Positions 1 through 4,545 of a stretch of 6,578 nt of DNA are shown here, piece after piece. Position 1 is the first letter of the stretch. The number at the start of each line of letters is the position of its first letter. The stretch covers positions 1 to 6,578 of the forward strand of contig JAJRUA010000254.1 of NCBI GenBank assembly GCA_024278035.1, read 5' to 3'. The notes under the pieces were generated by a model. The model was given only the letters and a program-made list of their open reading frames with translations, did no database searches and was not told the DNA's origin. Position numbers and translations under genes: made by a program. This DNA comes from Planctomycetota bacterium (GTDB lineage: Bacteria > Planctomycetota > Planctomycetia > Pirellulales > Lacipirellulaceae).

Positions 1-1
1 C

Positions 2-964
2 GCCCTTCCGGAGGACGAAGCCGCTTCGCTACGCCAAAAGCACTACAACGCCACCGTCACCCGTCGGCTTCCGACGACGCATCCGGAGCTGATGCGAGTG
101 CGGGTTCGCCTGGATGACGGCATTGCCGACGACGGGGCGGCGCTCCACTATCAGCCAGGACAGTACACCACGCTCGGCATGGGCTACTGGGAACCCCGTA
201 CCGAAGGGGCCCAGCAGGAGACGCTCGACGAGAAAAAGCTCCGCCGGGTCGTCAAACGAGCCTATTCCATCAGTTGCCGGCTGCTGGACGAAGAGGGCCA
301 GGTGGCTCCCGCTGGGGACGAAGAGGAGCTGGAGTTTTACGTCGCCCTCGTCCTCCAAGCCGACAGTCCACCGGCTCTCACGCCACGGCTCTTTCTGCTG
401 GAAGAAGGAGACCGCCTGCATATGGGCCCCCGGGCAAAGGGGACTTATACGCTCGAATCGGTCAAGCCGACCGATAACCTCCTTCTTGCCGCCACCGGCA
501 CGGGCGAAGCGCCGCACAACGCGATGGTGTCTAAGCTCTTAGCCGAAGGCCATCAGGGCAAGATCACCAGCATCACCTGCGCCCGCTACTGGGCCGACCT
601 CGGCTATGTCGAGGAACACCGGCAACTGATGCAGCGCTACCCCAACTATCGCTACGTGGCGCTCACCACGCGCGAACCAGAGAACCTGGACAAGGACCTC
701 CCCAACTACGTGGGCGTTACCTACATTAAGCACCTGCTCGAAAGCCCTGAAGCTGCCGATCGGCTTGGATTTGAGCTGGATGCGGAAGTGACCAAGGTCT
801 TCCTCTGCGGCAACCCGGCCATGATCGGCATTCCGAACAAGCCGGACCATCCTGAGGGGCGTTATCCGGAGCACCGGGGAGTGGTCCAGATCCTCGAAGA
901 GCGAGGTTTCAAAGCCAACGAGCCAAAAGTGCCGGGGAATATCCACTTCGAGAAGTACTGGTAG
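2..964 (+). CDS. fpr: Ferredoxin--NADP(+) reductase (FNR family), 5'-truncated by window edge
   Basis: Cytoplasmic FAD enzyme that moves electrons between reduced ferredoxin or flavodoxin and NADP(H). The frame is open from the first complete codon, at base 2, and the fold's first strand (YNATVTRRLPTTHPELMRVR) is already under way there. No ATG, GTG or TTG precedes the internal ATG at 92, so the true start is upstream of the window and 320 residues are visible. Numbering from base 2, the FAD-binding RAYSIS motif is at about 86-91, the NADP-binding GTGEAP at 166-171, the FLCGNPAMIG nicotinamide/ribose motif at 267-276, and the C-terminus is the FEKYW expected of bacterial Fpr (E. coli type ends in a similar aromatic YW). 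GTGEAPH replaces the commoner GTGLAPF. A charged insertion between the QPGQY strand and RAYS makes the FAD domain longer than in E. coli Fpr. It ends with TAG, and no strong terminator follows. Family assignment is firm; the physiological partner is unknown. Confidence 0.9.
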   Translation, partial: ALPEDEAASLRQKHYNATVTRRLPTTHPELMRVRVRLDDGIADDGAALHYQPGQYTTLGMGYWEPRTEGAQQETLDEKKLRRVVKRAYSISCRLLDEEGQVAPAGDEEELEFYVALVLQADSPPALTPRLFLLEEGDRLHMGPRAKGTYTLESVKPTDNLLLAATGTGEAPHNAMVSKLLAEGHQGKITSITCARYWADLGYVEEHRQLMQRYPNYRYVALTTREPENLDKDLPNYVGVTYIKHLLESPEAADRLGFELDAEVTKVFLCGNPAMIGIPNKPDHPEGRYPEHRGVVQILEERGFKANEPKVPGNIHFEKYW

Positions 965-1204
965 CCGCCGTGCCGTCGTGCGAGCGTCTTTTGCCGAGGA
1001 AAAATTCGGGGGATTTTACGGAAATAGCCCAAATTGCTCTTTTTCACTTTGGACGAATCCCAACTTTTCTGAGGATTTCGACCTATTCTCGCTCCCTAAC
1101 CGCCCCGTTTACGTTACAGTGGGGTCTTGCAAGAGGGGTTCGTTGAGCCGTGTTGGCTCGCGGGATGCCCCTTCAAACGAGTTTTAGTAAGTAGAGACAA
1201 AGTA
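965..1204 (+). other. Intergenic region upstream of csp
   Basis: This is a 240-base gap between the reductase stop and the cold-shock gene. It is richer in A/T around 1000-1090 than the flanking genes. I found no convincing -35/-10 pair. TATTCT at 1084-1089 resembles a -10 box but lacks a good partner 16-18 bases upstream. The last 70 bases can fold (see 1134-1172). The segment just before the ATG at 1205 is purine-rich (GTAGAGAC) but has no strong Shine-Dalgarno site. The region probably holds the csp promoter and leader, by position only. Confidence 0.4.
1134..1172 (+). promoter_or_regulatory. Possible structured mRNA leader upstream of csp
   Basis: Two nested inverted repeats lie 33-71 bases before the csp start. 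The outer pair is AGGGG (1134-1138) with CCCCT (1168-1172). The inner pair is GAGCC (1145-1149) with GGCTC (1155-1159) around a 5-base loop, with a possible extra T-G pair. In a transcript these would form a two-step hairpin with an asymmetric internal loop. Structured, temperature-responsive leaders are known for some bacterial cold-shock genes such as E. coli cspA. A similar role here is inference from position, and stems of this size can arise by chance. Confidence 0.3.
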
Positions 1205-1402
1205 ATGGCCGAAGGCACGATCAAGCGACTAACGGACAAGGGTTTTGGTTTCATCGACACGGGAACCGGAAGCGACATGTTCTTTCACCACTCGAACGTT
1301 GAGGGAGTCGCTTACGACGATCTCCGCGAAGGTCAGCAGGTGGAGTACGAGCCGGGACAAGGCCCCAAGGGTCCCCGGGCTGAGAACGTCCGCCCTGTCT
1401 GA
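1205..1402 (+). CDS. Cold-shock domain protein (CspA family), 65 aa
   Basis: Small cytoplasmic single-stranded nucleic-acid-binding protein, a likely RNA chaperone made of one five-stranded OB-fold cold-shock domain. RNP1 is visible as KGFGFI (residues 12-17) and RNP2 as the variant MFFHH (25-29) in place of the usual VFVHF. The typical second half follows, with LREGQQVEYEPGQGPKGPRAENV (residues 40-62) in three parts: LREGQQVEYE, PGQGPKGPRA and ENV. The N-terminus GTIKRLTDKGFGFI lacks the Trp of the E. coli KWFN motif, so one stacking aromatic is replaced. The ATG at 1205 is chosen because it gives exactly the family start and a normal 65-70 residue length; the frame stays open to a TTG at 1127 but that stretch does not resemble the family. 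The gene is probably monocistronic, with a long leader before it and a strong intrinsic terminator 28 bases after its TGA. Confidence 0.93.
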   Translation: MAEGTIKRLTDKGFGFIDTGTGSDMFFHHSNVEGVAYDDLREGQQVEYEPGQGPKGPRAENVRPV

Positions 1403-1430
1403 TTTGGACAGCGTGTAAGAGAAAACAACG

Positions 1431-1474
1431 AACACCGTTGTGAAACGCCCCACGTTTCGCAGCGGTGTTTTCTT
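1431..1474 (+). terminator. Rho-independent terminator of csp
   Basis: The arms 1431-1447 and 1453-1469 pair over 17 positions, including two T-G wobbles (1438/1462 and 1441/1459), around a 5-base CCCCA loop. A T-rich tract (TTTTCTT, 1468-1474) follows and overlaps the base of the stem. It lies 28 bases after the csp stop codon, the usual place for an intrinsic terminator. The inner six pairs, GAAACG with CGTTTC, are perfect. Confidence 0.9.
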
Positions 1475-1493
1475 ATGCGCTGCCGATTTTTTT
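1459..1493 (+). terminator. Second, overlapping terminator-like hairpin
   Basis: GCAGCG (1459-1464) is complementary to CGCTGC (1478-1483) around a 13-base loop, and three bases later there is a run of seven T (1487-1493). The left arm is part of the right arm of the stronger upstream hairpin, so the two structures cannot form together in one RNA. The simplest reading is a back-up terminator for transcripts that escape the first. The long loop and the 3-base gap before the T run make it weaker than the first. Confidence 0.4.
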
Positions 1494-1510
1494 GCGACGA
1501 GAAAGAGAAA

Positions 1511-1623
1511 GCAGCGAGTCGCGAGCGTCAGCGACCGGAGATTTTTCAGCGGATGCCTTGTAACAAGAATCGCATCGATCTTGGGTTCAAAATCTCCGGC
1601 GGCTGACGCCGACGGCTCGCTAC
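1511..1623. repeat. Imperfect inverted repeat, REP/MITE-like element
   Basis: The left arm 1511-1545 and the reverse complement of the right arm 1589-1623 agree at 28 of 35 positions, with the last 11 (CCGGAGATTTT) and a central GCGTCAGC block identical. The 43-base spacer contains further self-complementary pieces: CTTGT with ACAAG around one base, and GATGC with GCATC. The right arm, read on the minus strand (TAGCGAGCCGTCGGCGTCAG), looks to me like a short repeat that is common between genes in planctomycete genomes; that is memory, not a search. No transposase is nearby. Its place between the csp terminator and the end of a convergent minus-strand frame fits an intergenic repeat that can form a long hairpin. 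No direct target-site duplication was evident. Confidence 0.75.
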
Positions 1624-1627
1624 TTGT

Positions 1628-1822
1628 TTAGCCATCGTCTTCGTCTTCCTGAACAAGGTGCTGCCAATACCTCTTTGGGTTGTTGAGAAAATCACGAGTA
1701 ATTCGGAAGTGTGTGGTTTCTTCCAATTCGATCGATTCGAGCTTGCCACGATCAAACGTAATAGTGCCAGGCCGACCACCCGCGTAAATCCGCTGAGTCT
1801 GTCCCGTATTGCTACACGGCAC
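1628..1822 (-). CDS. Possible small hypothetical protein, 64 aa
   Basis: I do not recognise this protein. On the minus strand a frame runs from a GTG at 1822 to a TAA at 1628-1630. The product has a beta-rich, charged middle (RPGTITFDRGKLESIELEE), an RITRDFLNNPKRYWQ segment, and an acidic end (QEDEDDG). Residue composition is balanced, unlike the Arg/Ser/Pro-rich shadow frames nearby, which is the main reason for listing it. Against it: the start is a GTG with a stop (TAA) six codons upstream in the same frame, there is no clear ribosome-binding site, and an ATG reading MVKKN in another frame stops at once just upstream. It could be an intact small gene, or the 3' remnant of a longer gene with a frameshift. 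Its stop lies five bases from the inverted repeat, and it is divergent from aroC. Confidence 0.4.
   Translation of the reverse strand: MPCSNTGQTQRIYAGGRPGTITFDRGKLESIELEETTHFRITRDFLNNPKRYWQHLVQEDEDDG
1803..1819 (-). repeat. Short shared sequence, copy A (inverted relative to copy B)
   Basis: On the minus strand this reads CCGTGTAGCAATACGGG. It matches 4391-4408 on the plus strand except for one inserted T there. Its ends CCGT and ACGG are complementary. It overlaps the first codons of the small minus-strand frame. Function unknown. Confidence 0.45.
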
Positions 1823-1919
1823 CTCGTCAATTCTTCTTTACCATAGCCGTCGTGTCTTCTAGTAATTAGAATGGAGCGCTCGGCCTTAGCCTTTCGTATC
1901 CCCCTGTACCCTCACCATT

Positions 1920-3059
1920 ATGCTTCGTTATTGGACCGCCGGCGAATCGCACGGAAAAACCCTGTTGGCTCTCGTGGACGATTTTCCTGCTGGGGTGACG
2001 CTGGATGTAGAGCCGATCAATGCGGACTTGAAGCTCCGCCAAGGGGGCTACGGCCGCGGAGGGCGACAACGGATTGAAACCGATCGGGTCGAAATCCGAA
2101 CGGGCGTTTGGCGTGGCGTGTCGCTGGGCAGCCCCATCGCCTTGGAGGTGATCAATAAAGATTACAAGCTCGAACGGATGGAGGATCTCCCTCGCCCACG
2201 GCCCGGCCATGCCGATTTAACGGGCAGTATCAAGACACTCGATGGCATTCGTCCGATCCTTGAGCGCTCGAGCGCTCGTGAGACGGCCGTGCGTGTCGCT
2301 GCCGGCGGGTTGGCCAAGCTGCTGCTGGCGGAGTTCGGCATCCAGACCATCGGCTACGTCGTCGAGTTGGGAGGCGAACGGATCGAACCGGTCGAAGGGA
2401 CGATTCCTGAACTTCGCAAGTTGCGTGATTCAAGCGAAGTTTATTCTCTCGACCCGACGCAGGACGAGCGAATCAAAGAGCTTATCCAAGCGACTGGCAA
2501 AGAGGGCGACACGCTCGGTGGAGTCGTGGAGGTGCGTGTCGAAGGCTTGCCGATTGGACTGGGGACACACGCCCAGTGGGACCGCAAGCTGGATGGCCGG
2601 ATTGCGCAGGCAGTGATGGCGGTGCAAGCAATCAAAGGGGTTGAGGTTGGCCTCGGTTTTGAGGCGGCCCGCCGGCCGGGATCAAAAGTGCATGATCCAA
2701 TTCACTTCGATAAATCGGAGCGCGACACGGCCAACCTGGGCTTCACTCGCCCTACGAATAATGCTGGTGGACTTGAAGGGGGGATGACCAACGGCCAGCC
2801 GCTCATCGTTCGTGCCGCCAAGAAGCCGATCAGCACGCTTGCCAAGCCGCTGGCGAGTGTGAACCTCGAAACAAAAGAGGAAGCCTCGGCAAGCTACGAA
2901 CGCTCGGATGTTTGCGCTGTTCCTGCCGCTAGCATTATTGTCGAAGCGGTAGTCGCCTTCGAGATTGCCACCGCTTTGGTCGATAAGTTGGGTAGCGATA
3001 GCCTTGTTGAAATGAAGGCTCGCTACGAACTCTTCTTGCAGATGGCCCGCGAACGCTAG
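1920..3059 (+). CDS. aroC: Chorismate synthase (EC 4.2.3.5)
   Basis: Catalyses the last common step of the shikimate pathway, 1,4-anti elimination of phosphate from EPSP to give chorismate, using reduced FMN. The 379-residue length fits the bacterial enzyme. All three family signatures are present: GESHG at residues 8-12, ERSSARETAVRVAAG at 115-129, and RSDVCAVPAASIIVEAV at 328-344. The RPGHADLTG motif (94-102), with H11 and H97 as the conserved active-site histidines, and the GGLEGGMTNGQPLIVRAA segment (283-300) are also intact. The ATG at 1920 gives the family's usual MLRYWTAGESHG start, close to the MxxxxGxSHG form, so the start is secure although no Shine-Dalgarno site precedes it. The cytoplasmic enzyme is usually a homotetramer. 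No other shikimate gene lies in the window. An unrelated envelope-type gene follows after 68 bases and may be co-transcribed, since I see no terminator between them. Nothing suggests truncation or an altered activity. Whether the enzyme needs a separate FMN reductase cannot be told from this sequence. Confidence 0.98.
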   Translation: MLRYWTAGESHGKTLLALVDDFPAGVTLDVEPINADLKLRQGGYGRGGRQRIETDRVEIRTGVWRGVSLGSPIALEVINKDYKLERMEDLPRPRPGHADLTGSIKTLDGIRPILERSSARETAVRVAAGGLAKLLLAEFGIQTIGYVVELGGERIEPVEGTIPELRKLRDSSEVYSLDPTQDERIKELIQATGKEGDTLGGVVEVRVEGLPIGLGTHAQWDRKLDGRIAQAVMAVQAIKGVEVGLGFEAARRPGSKVHDPIHFDKSERDTANLGFTRPTNNAGGLEGGMTNGQPLIVRAAKKPISTLAKPLASVNLETKEEASASYERSDVCAVPAASIIVEAVVAFEIATALVDKLGSDSLVEMKARYELFLQMARER

Positions 3060-3127
3060 CAGTCGGTTGCTAAAACGCCCACGGGAAGCTGCTTTCGCAA
3101 CGACCCGCTACGAGTTTTTTGCCCGGA

Positions 3128-4351
3128 ATGCTTCGCGAAAAGACCCAACGCCGACTCTTCCGGCTGCTGTTCGTCCTGGGCTGTGTCGCGCCGACGCTTG
3201 CCATCGGAAGCTGGGCAGCCGCCCGGTTTCACCCAGCGTACCAGGCCTTCTTGCTTGACCAAGTCAGCCAGTCGCTTGGCATGACGGTCCAGGTTGAGCG
3301 AATCCACACTCCCCGACCCGGCGTGTACGAAGCAGAAGGGATACGCATAACAAAAAAATCAGCACCGGTCGCCCACTGCGACCATCTCCATGTTCGGCGT
3401 GTCCAAGGCAACTGGCGAATCACGGGCGGTGAATTACGGGTTACCCGCTCCGCTGATACGAAACGACTTCTCGCTCTGCTTCAAGAAAATCTGCCTACTG
3501 CATCCCCATTCCGTGCATCGTTCGGCTCACTTGCCATTGACGATGCTCTTGGAAACGAGATCAATCGTTGGGATCAAGTCCGTTGTGAAGTCACGGCGAT
3601 TGGTGATTCACAAAAAGCGCGCAAGCTGGCGATTTGGGCGGTTGATGGATCGAGTACCCCACAAGCTCGGATGGAAATAGCAACCCATGCTGAAGACTCC
3701 GAACTACGAATCCAATTCACTACCGGACCAGCGGGCGTCTCGGGACGATTGCTAAGGGGTAGCGACTCGTTGGCTGCGATTCGTGCAGCGGCAACCTTTG
3801 TTGGACGAGGAGAAGCAACCCTTGATGGGGGTAAACATAACGGCAAAGTGACCGGTGATCTTTCTTTCTCTCAAGTGGCGATTGACGAAGCGGGCGGTTT
3901 CATCGCCTGGGACCATGCTCGTGTTGATTTGGCTGAAGTCCGCTGGTGGGGCCCTACCATGACACGCATGGATGCCTCGGTTGAGGCCGTGAACGGCTCG
4001 GTCAGCCAAGCTCTCGTCTGGGGCATGAACCAATGTCTCCACTGTGGCGCGACGCCAGAACTACAGTCGATAGCCAACGCTTCGGGCAAGGGCCCCCTGC
4101 CGTTCGATCGTTTCGCCTGCGATGTACAGTGCGACATCACGGGCCTGCGACTAAAAGGCCTCGGCAAGGAGGCCGTACTACTGAGCCATGCCGGCCAGCC
4201 CCTTCTGCATGAGCCGGAGCAGTCGTTGCCTGTCTTCGCCCTTATCCAAGCCCTCTGGCCGTACCAAACGCCCGAATTGCCCGCGACCACTGAAGCGCAA
4301 GCAGTCGCACGCCGTCTGCCCCTATCGGGCGAAGCGACCTCGCGACGCTAG
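3128..4351 (+). CDS. Membrane-anchored AsmA-like hypothetical protein, 407 aa
   Basis: The function is unknown. The ATG at 3128 is preferred to an in-frame TTG at 3119 because it gives a compact basic start (MLREKTQRRLFR) followed by one hydrophobic span at about residues 11-33 (LLFVLGCVAPTLAIGSWAAA core), with no obvious signal-peptidase site. The rest is predicted to lie outside the cytoplasm. Residues 36-105 follow the pattern seen at the N-terminus of AsmA/DUF748-type proteins: a short helix (AYQAFLLDQVSQSLG), then VQVERIHTPRPGVYEAEGIRI and alternating beta strands. The middle (150-300) is a beta-rich, Gly/Ser-rich stretch, and the end (325-380) again has paired strands plus a helix before a Pro-rich tail. 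Four cysteines, C303/C306 (CLHC) and C331/C335, could form disulphides or bind metal if the domain is folded in an oxidising compartment. AsmA-like proteins work in envelope lipid transport or outer-membrane assembly; applying that here is inference from a weak resemblance. It sits 68 bases after aroC and may share its transcript. Confidence 0.8.
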   Translation: MLREKTQRRLFRLLFVLGCVAPTLAIGSWAAARFHPAYQAFLLDQVSQSLGMTVQVERIHTPRPGVYEAEGIRITKKSAPVAHCDHLHVRRVQGNWRITGGELRVTRSADTKRLLALLQENLPTASPFRASFGSLAIDDALGNEINRWDQVRCEVTAIGDSQKARKLAIWAVDGSSTPQARMEIATHAEDSELRIQFTTGPAGVSGRLLRGSDSLAAIRAAATFVGRGEATLDGGKHNGKVTGDLSFSQVAIDEAGGFIAWDHARVDLAEVRWWGPTMTRMDASVEAVNGSVSQALVWGMNQCLHCGATPELQSIANASGKGPLPFDRFACDVQCDITGLRLKGLGKEAVLLSHAGQPLLHEPEQSLPVFALIQALWPYQTPELPATTEAQAVARRLPLSGEATSRR

Positions 4352-4390
4352 AGCAGAGAGTCGCGGAGTAAGAAAGAATTAGGTGCGGAA

Positions 4391-4408
4391 CCGTGTAGCA
4401 ATATCGGG
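4391..4408 (+). repeat. Short shared sequence, copy B
   Basis: This reads CCGTGTAGCAATATCGGG and matches copy A (1803-1819, minus strand) over 13 identical bases, then CGGG after a one-base insertion. Both copies also have AGGTG a few bases upstream (directly adjacent in A, five bases further away in B). The two copies flank the aroC and AsmA-like genes in opposite orientation. Confidence 0.45.
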
Positions 4409-4533
4409 CGAATTGGTTAGGATGGAAGCCGTGCGACCGGCTCTTATTCGGCGTGCTGCCATCGCTCCATTGCCGTTAAGGTGTCCGGCGTAACTGCCAA
4501 GGCTATCTTTCTAAAACCGGCCCCTTTCTATAT

Positions 4534-4537
4534 GGAG
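4534..4537 (+). promoter_or_regulatory. Ribosome-binding site of the EF-G-like gene
   Basis: GGAG lies 8 bases before the ATG at 4546, the best Shine-Dalgarno match in the window, and it supports that start. An ATG at 4532 opens a four-residue frame (MENF) whose TGA overlaps the gene's ATG; this is probably a chance effect of the GGAG context. Confidence 0.7.
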
Positions 4538-4545
4538 AACTTCTG

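Larger units (their letters stand above)
1403..1919. other. 517-base gap between csp and aroC: contents
   Basis: Reading left to right, this gap contains the csp terminator (1431-1474), an overlapping second hairpin ending in a T run (to 1493), a purine-rich spacer, a large imperfect inverted repeat (1511-1623), a possible small minus-strand gene (1628-1822), and about 97 bases upstream of aroC. In that last segment TAGAAT at 1867-1872 is a good match to a -10 hexamer and would give a leader of about 40 bases for aroC. No good -35 lies at the right spacing, and no Shine-Dalgarno site precedes the aroC ATG, so the promoter call is weak. Confidence 0.5.
4352..4545 (+). other. Intergenic region upstream of the EF-G-like gene
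   Basis: This 194-base gap holds the second copy of a short shared sequence (4391-4408), a small hairpin AGCCG/CGGCT (4427-4431 with 4438-4442), and the ribosome-binding site at its end. A CGCGAC/GTCGCG pair (4341-4346 with 4360-4365) straddles the stop codon of the upstream gene but has no T run after it, so it is not a classic terminator. I found no well-spaced promoter hexamers. The gap is long enough for the EF-G-like gene to have its own promoter. Confidence 0.4.

Noticed and set aside
29..946. Minus-strand frames opposite the ferredoxin-NADP reductase
   Set aside because: They are antisense to a well-supported gene and have no recognisable domain.
978..1187. 69-codon plus-strand frame in the gap before csp
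   Set aside because: It starts from a non-ATG codon without a ribosome site, overlaps the likely csp leader, and its product (rich in Ser, Asn, Phe) shows no family features.
1127..1204. 26-residue N-terminal extension of the cold-shock protein from TTG
   Set aside because: The cold-shock domain begins exactly at the ATG at 1205 and the upstream residues do not look like the family.
1440..1631. 63-codon plus-strand frame after csp
   Set aside because: It runs through the terminator stem and both arms of the inverted repeat; the apparent protein is translated repeat sequence.
4341..4365. CGCGAC/GTCGCG hairpin over the stop codon of the AsmA-like gene as a terminator
   Set aside because: There is a 13-base loop and no T run after it; the following bases are TAAGAAAGAATT.
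4383..4493. 36-codon plus-strand frame from GTG in the gap before the EF-G-like gene
   Set aside because: Short, Arg/Ala-rich, no ribosome site and no recognisable features.
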